From: Mesorhizobium amorphae CCNWGS0123
GTDB taxonomy: Bacteria > Pseudomonadota > Alphaproteobacteria > Rhizobiales > Rhizobiaceae
Assembly (NCBI RefSeq): GCF_001686985.1
Contig: NZ_CP015318.1
Span: 1-47,500 of the forward strand
DNA length: 47,500 bases
Direction: 5' to 3'
In this document: positions 33,654 to 41,872 of the stretch, in pieces
Numbering within the stretch: the stretch's first letter is position 1
Layout of the letters: the number at the start of each line of letters is the position of its first letter
Notes under the pieces: model-generated
Told to the model about the DNA's origin: nothing
Database searches by the model: none
The model's input: the letters and a program-made list of their open reading frames with translations, nothing else
Made by a program: the position numbers and the translations under genes

Positions 33654-34229
33654 TCAGTTCCAGACATACGAGGCAACGATCCGCGCAGCGAGTTCGTCCA
33701 CGGAATGCGCCTCGGTATCGAGAACGAGATCCGGGCTGTCTGGCGGCCGATATTCACTGTTGTAGCCGATAAGGGTATCGATCTCGCCGCTAATTGCCTT
33801 GCGATACAGGCCCTTCGGGTCCCGTTGCGCACAGGTCTCGACGGAGCAGGCGACGTAGCCGATTGTCAGGTTTCTGACATTTTCGCGAACATGCTCGCGA
33901 GCATCTTGCCCTGCGGTCAGCGCGGCGACCACGACGTGCAGGCCGGCATCGGCCGCCTTGTTGGCCAGATGCACCAACACCGACACCACGCGCAACCGGC
34001 TGTCTGTGCCAAAGCCAAGGTCGGCTCCGAAGAACCCGCGGACCTCGTCGCCATCAAAGAGAATGACCGGAACCCCGAGCCGTCGCAAATCCGCAACGAC
34101 GCGCATCGCCAGCGTCGTCTTGCCGGCGGAGGTTGGTCCGAGCAGCCATAGCACCGTTCCCGGTTCAGGATATTCGCGGTCCTGCCGCGGCAGCCCGAAA
34201 TGCTTCACTCCGTTGGCCATCGTTCCCAT
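33654..34229 (-). CDS. cysC: Adenylylsulfate (APS) kinase
   Basis: The 191-residue enzyme phosphorylates APS to PAPS, the sulfate donor of sulfotransferases. The P-loop is LLGPTSAGKTTL (about 29-40), where most APS kinases have GLSGSGKTT. The DGDEVRGFF motif and the late motif AQRDPKGLYRKAI correspond to LDGDNVR and ARDPKGLYKKA of the family. The ISPYR loop is replaced by LTAGQDAREHV, so it is a divergent member. ATG 34229 is one base after the TAG of the upstream fusion gene (TAGGATG), so the two are translationally coupled; ATG 34220 is an alternative start. It works directly on the product of that fusion. Confidence 0.88.
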   Translation of the reverse strand: MGTMANGVKHFGLPRQDREYPEPGTVLWLLGPTSAGKTTLAMRVVADLRRLGVPVILFDGDEVRGFFGADLGFGTDSRLRVVSVLVHLANKAADAGLHVVVAALTAGQDAREHVRENVRNLTIGYVACSVETCAQRDPKGLYRKAISGEIDTLIGYNSEYRPPDSPDLVLDTEAHSVDELAARIVASYVWN

Positions 34230-34230
34230 C

Positions 34231-36411
34231 CTATTCCTGGAACAGCGCGTGTTTCATCATCACCTCGGCGCGCACCACCTCCTGCACCTCGGATCGCATC
34301 ATCCAGTTCGGCAGCGCTTCTCCCGCCCGCAAGGCGCGTCGAATCTCCGAGCCGCTGATGGGCGTCGCGGCCTTGCAGGCGTTCAGGTCGACATAGCTCT
34401 CGGACTGGCTGTCGTAGCCGATGGCATCGAAGAAGATCGGCTCTATGCCTATGTCGCCCAGTTCATCAAACAGCTCCCTGCTCTCGTTGGCGCCGTAGAA
34501 ACCGCCGACACCCGAGTGATCCCGTCCGATGATGAAATGGCTGCAGCCCATGTTCTTGCGGCAAAGGGCGGTGAAAACCGCCTCGCGAGGACCGGCAAAT
34601 CGCGGGTAGGTGATGAAGCTTGCGAGCACCACCTTGCCCGGCGGGTAAATGCCGTAGTCGAGCATGGCCTGGTAGCCGTCGAGGACAAGATGCGGCATAA
34701 AATCGCCGCGCTTGGCATTTCCGACGACAGGATTGATCAACAGGCCGTCCGCGTAGGTGCGCTCCAGGGCGGCCAACTGGATCACTTCGTGGACACGATG
34801 GACCAGGTTGCGGCTGTGGAAGGCCACCACCCGGGTCCAGCCCTTGTGCGCAAAGACCGTGCGCAGCTGGGCCGGCGTCAGGTCGTAGCGCCGGTACGGC
34901 GAAGGCAGCGGCTGGATGAGGGTGATGCCGCCGGCGAGGAAATGTCCGCCGCGCGCAAGCACGCGGGCGACACCTGGATGCTCGCGCGAGTCCGTGCCGA
35001 ACCATTTGCGCGCGAGCAGCTCCGGATCGAACTCGTAGGTTTCGGAGATGTCGAGAACGGAGTGCGACAATCCGCTTTTGCTGCAAAGCAGAACGCGGTC
35101 ACCATTCGAAAATCGGCTTGCGGTTTCTTTGGGAACAGCCAGCACAACCGGCATCGTCCAGGCCAATCCCGAGGGAAGCCGGTTGTGTTCAAGTACGCTT
35201 TCCAGGCACCCTTTGTCCATGAAGCCGCAGAGCGGCGAGAAGGTGCCGCGGGCGATCTGCTCGACATCGGTCAAGTCCTCATCTGCGACCGTGACCGTCG
35301 GCAAGTCGTTGATTTCCAGATCTTCCGCCGGTCCCAGCGTCCGAATGACCAGGCGCCCGCCATGAGGCTCGACACCGGCGTGCAGCGATGACGGACGCAC
35401 TCGGATGGCGTGGGCGCCGCCGGCCATATTCCGCCGGAATTGCTCGGCGACTTTGACGACCATCCTGGCACAGGCTACCGGGTATTGACCGATGGCTGTT
35501 TCCGCCGCCAGGACGAGGCCGTCGGCACCGTCCGCCAATGTATTGTAGACGTCGTTGACCTCGGCGCGAGTCGGCGTTGGCGCGCTCGTCATCGACTCCA
35601 GCAGGTTCGTTGCGACATAGACCTTCGCGCCATGCGATTTCGCATTTCGGATGATCATCTTCTGAACTGCGGGGATCTGCTCGATCGGGACTTCCCGGGA
35701 CAGGTCGCCGCGGTCAATCAGGATTGCGTCTGACTTCTCGGCTATGGCTGCGAGATTGCGTAAGCCACTCAGGCATTCGATCTTGGAAATGATGATCGCG
35801 CCGGGCCCGGCCTTGGCCCGGATCCCATCGACATCCGAAGCGCGATGCGCAAAGGAAAGCGCGAAATGGCGTATCCCCATCCGGCGGCCGATCGCGATGG
35901 CGGCCACATCCTTTTCGGTCAGGGGCGGCATATCGAGCGTGCGCTGCACCGTTACTGCCTTGTTCTGACCGAGCTCCCCACCGTTCAGGACCCTCAGGAT
36001 CACTGCCTCGTTGTCCTTCTCCACGACCTGGGTCAGGACAGCGTTGAAATCGATGCTGATGAAATCGCCGACTTGAAGTTTGTTGACGATGTATGCCGGG
36101 TAGAAGCTGATGCTGAACTGGTCGCCCGCCACCGGCCGCGCACGGGCGGTCAGGAACCGGTTCTCATGCACCATGACCTTGCCTTCGACCAGCGGACCGG
36201 TGCGAACCTGCGCGCCTTCGGTATCGAGACAGATCGGAATGCGCGTCCGCTTCTGGATGAAGGTGATGATCCGCTCGAGGTCCTCAATCTTCGTGTGTGA
36301 TAGATTGACGCGCAAAAGCGAAGTGCCGACCCGGTCCAACCAATGGATGACCTTGTCATTGAGCGACGCCGGACCCAGCGTGCACAGAAGCTCGACTTCC
36401 CTGGCTTTCAT
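34231..36411 (-). CDS. Fusion of a pyruvate-kinase-like domain with ATP sulfurylase
   Basis: A 726-residue protein with two complete parts. Residues 1-335 are the A/B core of pyruvate kinase: LLCTLGP, LLRVNLSHT (R34, N36, S38), LDTEGAQVRTG (D63, R70), LTEKDVAAIAIG, ISKIEC (K210, E212), IDRGDLSRE (D236), VATNLLESM (T268), TPTRAEVNDV and AAETAIGQYP. The allosteric C-domain is missing, and KGPE of the family is EGAQ. Residues about 350-726 are ATP sulfurylase: FHSRNLVHRVHE (532-542; the usual QTRN is HSRN), GRDHSGVGGFYG (629-640), ISGSEIRRALR (685-695). ATG 36411 follows GGGGAG. It makes APS for CysC downstream; the kinase half could recycle ADP to ATP with PEP or sense metabolites. The chain has one continuous frame. 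Confidence 0.9.
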   Translation of the reverse strand: MKAREVELLCTLGPASLNDKVIHWLDRVGTSLLRVNLSHTKIEDLERIITFIQKRTRIPICLDTEGAQVRTGPLVEGKVMVHENRFLTARARPVAGDQFSISFYPAYIVNKLQVGDFISIDFNAVLTQVVEKDNEAVILRVLNGGELGQNKAVTVQRTLDMPPLTEKDVAAIAIGRRMGIRHFALSFAHRASDVDGIRAKAGPGAIIISKIECLSGLRNLAAIAEKSDAILIDRGDLSREVPIEQIPAVQKMIIRNAKSHGAKVYVATNLLESMTSAPTPTRAEVNDVYNTLADGADGLVLAAETAIGQYPVACARMVVKVAEQFRRNMAGGAHAIRVRPSSLHAGVEPHGGRLVIRTLGPAEDLEINDLPTVTVADEDLTDVEQIARGTFSPLCGFMDKGCLESVLEHNRLPSGLAWTMPVVLAVPKETASRFSNGDRVLLCSKSGLSHSVLDISETYEFDPELLARKWFGTDSREHPGVARVLARGGHFLAGGITLIQPLPSPYRRYDLTPAQLRTVFAHKGWTRVVAFHSRNLVHRVHEVIQLAALERTYADGLLINPVVGNAKRGDFMPHLVLDGYQAMLDYGIYPPGKVVLASFITYPRFAGPREAVFTALCRKNMGCSHFIIGRDHSGVGGFYGANESRELFDELGDIGIEPIFFDAIGYDSQSESYVDLNACKAATPISGSEIRRALRAGEALPNWMMRSEVQEVVRAEVMMKHALFQE

Positions 36412-36510
36412 GGCTCCCCACCTTTGTCTTCATTGTTGCGTGATGCACTTGATGAAACGGTGAACCGGCCCGGACCCGGCACGCGGCTTCTGCCGACGGT
36501 GCGCACGGTC

Positions 36511-37542
36511 TCACAGCGCTTCGTCGGAAAACCGGGCCACGTCCTGATGCGCCGTGATCCACTGGAGATAAGCCTTGTCCCAGTGAGCGCGGGCGTCGCT
36601 GCCCGTCAGCACTCTGAAACCGGACGGCGGCAGCGGCAGCGCGGACGGGATTGGCTCGTCGGGCAGCCACAACAACAAATTGTCACGGCTTTCGATGGTC
36701 TTTTTCCAGGTGCGTTCCAGGCGGCGAAATCCCCGCATGTTTGCCGAAGCCAGCGCAAAAATCGAACCAGCGATCCTCAGGCTGGGCGACACGTCGGAAG
36801 CCTTGACCGGTGCCTGATGTGTGATGTCGCCCTTGGCCAGATAGGCGTGCATGCGGATCAGTGTCCCGTCGATCCGCACGATCTCCTGTGTCCCGTCGCG
36901 TTCGTTCGATGCGGGATCCAGACTGATCCCCGAGAAGCAACCGTCGAACAGGCAATCGTCGATGGTGCCACTGAGAAGATGGTCGTTTTCGACCGCATCA
37001 TCCCTGATTTCGCTGAGCCAGCATCCTTTGAGCAGAAAACCATCGGCCCGCTCGGCGAAGCGAATGCCATCCCAGCAGCGGCGTGCACGCACGCCTTCTA
37101 TCGTCGCATTGGTGCTTCCGTCCCTGACAAGCAGGGCCGCGCTGTTGCAGTAGGTGTCCTGCCAGTCCGACGTGAGCGGCACCTCGCCGTTGAAGCGCCC
37201 GCCGACAAGGTGGACGTTGGGGCAGTTGCGGATGACAAGCGGATAGCGATTGACCGGCAGCGCCCCCGCATCGCAGCCCATGATCGCACTTGGGTCGCTG
37301 TTTCTGCTGTTGGCGACTGTGAAGGACGCATTCCGCGCGTCGACTGTTGCTCCGGCCTGCAGGTCCCGAACTGACCGTTGTTCGTAGCCGTACTCACCTC
37401 TCAGCACGACCTGCGTACCGCTGCCACCCGACTGGAGAGGCGCTTGCCCGCCTTCTGCCTTGGACGACGGCGGCAACAGGGCCAACACGGGCGACATGCC
37501 GGCAAGGCTCAGGAACGAACGGCGGTCCATCCTCCTGCTCAT
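36511..37542 (-). CDS. Tat-exported right-handed beta-helix protein
   Basis: The 343-residue protein starts MSRRMDRRSFLSLAGMSPVL, with the twin-arginine motif at residues 7-8 and a hydrophobic stretch before LLPPSS, so it is exported folded. The body has pectate-lyase-like parallel beta-helix rungs: YPLVIRNCPNVHLVGGRF, NATIEGVRARRCWDGIRF, FLLKGCWLSEIRDDAVENDH, GTIDDCLFDGCFSGISLDP. Acidic residues are clustered in these rungs (EIRDDAVEND). Such proteins in polysaccharide loci are often lyases, epimerases or hydrolases, but catalytic residues cannot be assigned. ATG 37542 overlaps the upstream stop as ATGA, fixing the start and coupling it to the kinase-like gene. Confidence 0.75.
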   Translation of the reverse strand: MSRRMDRRSFLSLAGMSPVLALLPPSSKAEGGQAPLQSGGSGTQVVLRGEYGYEQRSVRDLQAGATVDARNASFTVANSRNSDPSAIMGCDAGALPVNRYPLVIRNCPNVHLVGGRFNGEVPLTSDWQDTYCNSAALLVRDGSTNATIEGVRARRCWDGIRFAERADGFLLKGCWLSEIRDDAVENDHLLSGTIDDCLFDGCFSGISLDPASNERDGTQEIVRIDGTLIRMHAYLAKGDITHQAPVKASDVSPSLRIAGSIFALASANMRGFRRLERTWKKTIESRDNLLLWLPDEPIPSALPLPPSGFRVLTGSDARAHWDKAYLQWITAHQDVARFSDEAL

Positions 37543-38366
37543 TGGCCAGCCGAACCGCATAGCCGATGCCTGTCGAGGCAGGCCAAAAGCACGACCTCAA
37601 GTGCCCTTTCTGCCACGTCTTCGGGCGAGGCCAACCTGTCCACGTCGACTGCCGCCAATAGGTGATCTTCCGTCCCCATTCCCGTCTCAAGTACGGCCGC
37701 CATCTCGCGGCAGGCACGGTCGGCCGACGACCAGAGATCGAGGTCGCGATCGGGAGACGTCCTCTGCATCCGCGAAGACCGGTCGCCCCTCGTCAGGAGC
37801 CGATCGCGTGCAACGCCGGCCTCGCCGCGCAGATGGACAAAAACCATGTCATGCACGCCAATGGCGGACAGGATCTCGAGCCATTTCTCGGATGTTTCGC
37901 GATGCTTGCTCTTCAGCAAGATGGACCAGAACCCCTGCAGCAGTCCCTGATCCATGATGATGATGGTATTTCTTCTTGGCCTCTCGTTCTCGACATAGGC
38001 AACCAGAACCGAAAGGTTCCAGATGACCCTGACTGCGTCGATGATCGATGATTGCCCACTTTCGAAGACAAAGCGTGCAATTCGCGCAACCAACGAGCGA
38101 AACTCACGATTCATGAGTCTTGGAGCGACAATGCCGATCCTGTAGATCTGCCGGCGGATGAATGTTCTTGTCCCCCAGGCTATTTGCACCTCACCTATCA
38201 GCGGGCCGCACCGTCGCAGGCTGTTTGCCAGCAGGCTGGAGGCAGTTGTCTTTCCAATCCCGGGGAGACCGAAGAATTCCACAAATCGAATGTCTGTCTG
38301 AAGCGCGCGTGCTTCAGCGCTTGGCGGGAGGCTTGCCGCCAGGTCACGAACCGTGTGCGAAGTCAT
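37539..38366 (-). CDS. P-loop nucleotide kinase-like protein (thymidylate-kinase-like)
   Basis: A 275-residue soluble protein with Walker A VEFFGLPGIGKTTASSLLA near residues 29-47, a Walker-B-type strand TIIIMDQGLLQGFW near 135-148 and an arginine-containing lid region (RGEAGVARDRLLTRGDRSSR). The arrangement is that of thymidylate-kinase-fold enzymes, which in polysaccharide loci may phosphorylate sugars or lipids; none of the dTMP-specific residues can be confirmed. It is the second protein of this fold in the locus, after the C-terminal domain at 12.5-13.2 kb. It lies 74 bases after the Wzy-like gene and overlaps the beta-helix gene by 4 bases. Confidence 0.65.
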   Translation of the reverse strand: MTSHTVRDLAASLPPSAEARALQTDIRFVEFFGLPGIGKTTASSLLANSLRRCGPLIGEVQIAWGTRTFIRRQIYRIGIVAPRLMNREFRSLVARIARFVFESGQSSIIDAVRVIWNLSVLVAYVENERPRRNTIIIMDQGLLQGFWSILLKSKHRETSEKWLEILSAIGVHDMVFVHLRGEAGVARDRLLTRGDRSSRMQRTSPDRDLDLWSSADRACREMAAVLETGMGTEDHLLAAVDVDRLASPEDVAERALEVVLLACLDRHRLCGSAGQ

Positions 38367-38440
38367 TTGGATTCAGCCGGTGAAGTTGACTCTTGGAAGG
38401 TCGACGAAGCAGGGAAAAAGGCGCCCAGCTCTTCTGTTCC

Positions 38441-39784
38441 TCAGCGTTCGAATAGCTGCGGCGCAGTGGTGGCGTAGAGCTTTGCATGCCCGTCAGAGCC
38501 GGCCTGCAGCGATCGTTGCATGCCGCGATAGGCCATGAGCAGCGCCAAGGGCAGCCAGAAGAAGGGCGCGGTTGATGGGCCGAAGGAATCGCTCATCTGG
38601 TTTGCCGCGAGGTAATTCCACACCGAAACCGATGAACCGAGCACCATCACATTCGCTTCCGTCGCGTCCTCACTCCTGTCATTGCCGAACAGTGTGGAAA
38701 GAACGGCGGTGACCAGATATCCCGCGACCAGCAGGACGATGACCGCTACCAGCGCAACGCCGGGCACCCCGAGCGTTCTGAAGTAATCGATGAACAGATT
38801 GTGGCTATGAGGAGCAATGTCGCCCACCGGCTGCCCTGCCCCGACCCCGATGAAGGGATGCGTCAGGCCGAGATCGATGGACATCGACCACAATCGCTGC
38901 CGCGATACGATCGAATGCGCTTCACCTCCGGAGAGTTGAACCGACAGCAGCTTGTAAGCCCGTGGATTGAGGGACTGCAATGTGACCAGACACACCTGGA
39001 TCAACACGGGAGCCGCAACCACGCCCAGGATCACGGATAACGGCCTCTGCTTTCGCATCACCAGATAGATACTGTATAGGCCGAAGAAAATTCCGAGACC
39101 GACAACGCCGACAACGAAATTTGTCTTTGAACCTGATTTCACCAGGCCCAGCAGCACCGCCGCAAGACAGCCCAGCAGGAGAATCCGGTGCCTGCGAGCA
39201 GTGACCAGCTGCGCGGCGATCAACGGCAGCCCCGCCGACAGCGCAATTCCCAACTGGTTCGAATGCTTGAAATATCCTTCAGCCCGGTCGGCGAACTTGG
39301 CGTCGCCCAGGCCGATCGTCACAAGGCACGATGTTGCGACGCTCATGATGATCATCGCCATCACAAGCCTGTCGACCGCCTCGAAACCCTTGGGTCTGGT
39401 AGAGATAGCTGCAACCGCCGGGATAGTGGCAAATCCGAATATCTGCGCGAAAACTGCGCGCATTGTCCGGAGCGGACTGTCTGCATAGAGCATCGATAGA
39501 AGGGAAAGAACGATGATGAAGGCAGATGTCGTCAGCACGGCAGCCGCCAGGGCCGCTTCGGTCTGATGAAGGCGCCTTGCCGTTTCGCCATAGCAGACGA
39601 CGCTTACCAGTGCGCAGAACAGAGCCAGCAGGAAGGAAAGCGACCCATCGGTTCCGGCAATCCGCGTGGCGCCAGGAAACCAGATCGACACGATGAGCAA
39701 CAGAACGGATGCCTGCAGCATGGGATGTTGGTCTGTGGAATGTCGCACCGAAAGCGCTACTTCCTGCGTTTTTTGGCGGTCCAT
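38441..39784 (-). CDS. Wzy-like polysaccharide polymerase (O-antigen ligase superfamily)
   Basis: A 447-residue membrane protein with about 11-12 hydrophobic segments and the Wzy_C-type periplasmic loop: SGSKTNFVVGVVGLG, IVSRQRLWSMSIDLGLTHPFIGVGAGQ, then HSHNLFIDYFRTLGVPG. The H-N-L-F motif in that loop is typical of O-antigen polymerases and ligases. It would join repeat units flipped by the Wzx-like protein. ATG 39784 (MDRQKTQEVALS) was chosen; GTG 39847 is an in-frame extension that would run into the ops-like element and is less likely. It is the first gene of the minus-strand arm. Confidence 0.85.
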   Translation of the reverse strand: MDRQKTQEVALSVRHSTDQHPMLQASVLLLIVSIWFPGATRIAGTDGSLSFLLALFCALVSVVCYGETARRLHQTEAALAAAVLTTSAFIIVLSLLSMLYADSPLRTMRAVFAQIFGFATIPAVAAISTRPKGFEAVDRLVMAMIIMSVATSCLVTIGLGDAKFADRAEGYFKHSNQLGIALSAGLPLIAAQLVTARRHRILLLGCLAAVLLGLVKSGSKTNFVVGVVGLGIFFGLYSIYLVMRKQRPLSVILGVVAAPVLIQVCLVTLQSLNPRAYKLLSVQLSGGEAHSIVSRQRLWSMSIDLGLTHPFIGVGAGQPVGDIAPHSHNLFIDYFRTLGVPGVALVAVIVLLVAGYLVTAVLSTLFGNDRSEDATEANVMVLGSSVSVWNYLAANQMSDSFGPSTAPFFWLPLALLMAYRGMQRSLQAGSDGHAKLYATTAPQLFER

Positions 39785-40135
39785 GAGAGGGGTCGTCCGT
39801 GGCTCGGCATTCGCTCGAGTAAAACAATTCAAGGCATGCTGCCGCACTGCGGGTGAATACTCCGCATATCTTCAGCAAGCAGCGTAGGCTCAGCCGACAG
39901 CCAAGGAAATGAGCGAAAGGGTGACATTGGTGCAAGGTGACCTACGCCTTTTGTGCAAGGGACGGAGGCGCGGTTTCCCGAGGCCTCTATTGCCACGAGG
40001 AGGGTTGCGTAGGGCAGCCCCAGGCGCGCAGACCACAGACGATAGGCGTGCACCGGATTGAATGTTGGTACGGCTCGCAAAATGTGGGAGACTTTGCGCG
40101 GCACATTGGTTCTTCCGCGCTCATAGGAGATCGCC
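39785..40135. other. Divergent control region with leader of the Wzy operon
   Basis: These 351 bases part the minus-strand arm from the small plus-strand membrane gene. They hold the ops-like copy 2 at 39833-39858, 49-74 bases upstream of the wzy-like start, and presumably promoters in both directions between 39860 and 40110. I can point to no definite -35/-10 pair. AGGAGA at 40124-40129 serves the gene at 40136. Confidence 0.45.
39833..39858 (-). promoter_or_regulatory. Ops/JUMPStart-like element, copy 2
   Basis: Read on the minus strand this 26-base stretch matches 22 of 26 positions of the element at 11348-11373 (CAGTGCGG shared exactly; core TGCGGCAGCATG here, TGCGGTAGCGTG there). It lies in the expected leader of the Wzy-headed operon. 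The T of the E. coli ops loop is C in this copy. That both polysaccharide arms carry the element supports common control by the RfaH-like protein. Confidence 0.55.
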
Positions 40136-40384
40136 GTGCTTTGGAGCCTTGTCGCCGTCGGCGTGACTGGCATTTTGCTGGGATTTCGCTTTCGCGCACC
40201 TGCACTTATCGTTGTCACGGCCGTGACCGTCGTCATCAGCGCCGTGGCAAGCGGTACCGACGATCTGTTTGATCGGCAGCGCCTGCTTTCGATCCTGCTC
40301 CTCGTTGCCACGCTGCAGTGCGCTTATGTGCTCGGCCTCTTGCTCGGCGCCATATGGCGTCGTGGCGTGACCCATGAGCAATGA
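40136..40384 (+). CDS. Small two- to three-helix membrane protein of unknown function
   Basis: The 82-residue product is mostly hydrophobic: LWSLVAVGVTGILLGF, ALIVVTAVTVVISAVASG and LLSILLLVATLQCAYVLGLLLGAIW. AGGAGA lies six bases before GTG 40136, which supports expression. I do not recognise the family. It stands alone, divergent from the wzy-like gene and convergent on exoY; a role in polysaccharide assembly is guessed from location. Confidence 0.6.
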   Translation: MLWSLVAVGVTGILLGFRFRAPALIVVTAVTVVISAVASGTDDLFDRQRLLSILLLVATLQCAYVLGLLLGAIWRRGVTHEQ

Positions 40385-40390
40385 CGGAGC

Positions 40391-40413
40391 GTGGCATGCG
40401 CAAGGCGCGCCAC
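40391..40413. terminator. Hairpin between convergent small-membrane-protein and exoY genes
   Basis: GTGGC (40391-40395), two bulged bases, GCGC, loop AAG, GCGC, GCCAC (40409-40413) form a 9-bp bulged stem in the 60 bases between the two stops. No T-run follows, so its strength as a terminator is uncertain. Confidence 0.4.
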
Positions 40414-40444
40414 ATGAAGCCGTTCGGACGCGACGCGCCTTCAG

Positions 40445-41125
40445 TCAGGACGCTTGGTCGAATTTCATCACGGCGAAGATCGTCCGTACGAGAATGACGA
40501 CATCGGCCCATACCGACCAGTTTCGGATGTAGCGGCTGTCGATGGAGACGCGACTGGCATAGTCTACTGCGTCTCTGCCTGTCACTTGCCACAGGCCGGT
40601 CAGTCCTGGGCGGGCTTGCAAATACTCGGCCGCACAGGCGCCGTAGCGTTGCAGTTCGTCGGGAACGACCGGGCGCGGACCGACACAGCTCATTTCCCCG
40701 CGCAGCACGTTGATGAGCTGCGGCAGCTCGTCCAGGCTCGACTTCCTGAGGATGCGCCCCAGGAATGTGATGCGCGGGTCGTTCTTGAATTTCCAGTTCT
40801 GCTCCCACTCCTTGGCGGCTTCGGGGTTGTTCGCCAGATAGTCGGCCAGAACCTGCTGGGAATTGGCCACCATGGTCCTGAACTTGTAGCAGGCGAAACG
40901 CTTGCCGTTGAAACCGACACGGGTGTGGGAAAATATCGCCGGCCCGCCATCGGTTACCCATATCAGAAGGGCAACGATCAGCATGACCGGAGCGGCCAGG
41001 ACAAGCGCGACCAGAGCGACCGTCACGTCCATCATCCTCTTGCGTCGGCCTCCGAGTGGACGACGGCTGCGGCCGACGTGCAGGCCAGGTCCGCGGGGAT
41101 TTATGTCGAATGCACTGATTGTCAT
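40445..41125 (-). CDS. exoY: ExoY-type undecaprenyl-phosphate sugar-1-phosphate transferase
   Basis: The 226-residue enzyme starts lipid-linked repeat-unit synthesis by moving a sugar-1-phosphate (galactose in ExoY) to undecaprenyl phosphate. One N-terminal membrane segment (DVTVALVALVLAAPVMLIVALLIW) precedes the catalytic domain: FACYKFRTMVANS, GRILRKSSLDELPQLINVLRGEMSCVGPRPVV, ARPGLTGLWQVTGR, YASRVSIDSRYIRNWS. All hallmarks of the bacterial sugar transferase family are present and the length equals that of rhizobial ExoY. ATG 41125 has no clear ribosome site; TTG 41224 and ATG 41206 would add 33 or 27 residues. Whether the sugar is galactose or glucose cannot be told. Confidence 0.9.
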   Translation of the reverse strand: MTISAFDINPRGPGLHVGRSRRPLGGRRKRMMDVTVALVALVLAAPVMLIVALLIWVTDGGPAIFSHTRVGFNGKRFACYKFRTMVANSQQVLADYLANNPEAAKEWEQNWKFKNDPRITFLGRILRKSSLDELPQLINVLRGEMSCVGPRPVVPDELQRYGACAAEYLQARPGLTGLWQVTGRDAVDYASRVSIDSRYIRNWSVWADVVILVRTIFAVMKFDQAS

Positions 41126-41872
41126 GGGTTTCGACCAGGAACGCTGTTTGAGTGCTGCTGCAGCTTGAGTGCTGTTGCAACGCCCAACTTCACAGCGACG
41201 GATCATCCGCGACAAGAGCCGCAAAGGAGGTAGCCAGCTAACGGTCGCCGGTTACCCCCTTAGCCTTATTTCAAGGCAACCGATGTCATGCGGCGGTCGG
41301 CCCCGTGGAGGCAGCCAAGCCGTTGAGAGCCGTCTGCCGATGCAACAACCCTGGGAGGTGCAGATGATCGTTCAGGAGAGGCCAGAACCGCGTCGCACAG
41401 CCGAATGCTGACGGTGACCGTCTCAAACTGGCCTCGACTGTTGCCGCTGCGCGGATGCGGCCAGCGCAATACCGGTAGCCGGCCAGGCGCCGGGCGCCTC
41501 CCTATTCGTTCGGACAGGTCCGTCCGTTGCAGCCATGGCAGCGGTAAGTCTTCCGACCGAACGGCGTATCACCGGCATCCGATTGCCGTGGTAGCGGTTC
41601 GGCCAAATTCAGCCTTACTTGCAGGAATGACGCATTGAAACTGGATCCGTCATGAAGCGGTCGAGAGTGCCAGCCTGATACAGGCCATCACTTTCCTCCG
41701 CAGACAGGAAAACCACGGGGGACCGTGCTTGCAAATGCGCAGGCAGGCTAAGGTGGCCAGTGAACGCAATGCGTGAAGGCGTGCGCACCGCGCCCGGACG
41801 AAATCCTGTGAAGCAGGGCTTCCTGCGTCAAAGGACGTTACCGGCCGATCTTGACAATGGAGAGCGCGCAAC
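41126..41872. other. Long intergenic region upstream of exoY, no gene supported
   Basis: These 747 bases divide exoY (minus) from the unknown gene at 41873 (plus). AAAGGAGG at 41223-41229 looks like a ribosome site on the plus strand but no credible start follows. Short frames inside are rich in Arg and Ser, as expected from frame-shadow translation of GC-rich DNA. Its length fits a regulated promoter region for exoY. Confidence 0.45.

Noticed and set aside
33958..35391. 477-codon plus-strand frame over cysC and the PK-Sat gene
   Set aside because: Antisense to two strongly conserved genes, with composition of a shadow and no recognisable domain.
41405..41638. 77-codon frame upstream of the unknown gene
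   Set aside because: No ribosome site, Arg/Ser-rich, no similarity to any family; taken as non-coding.
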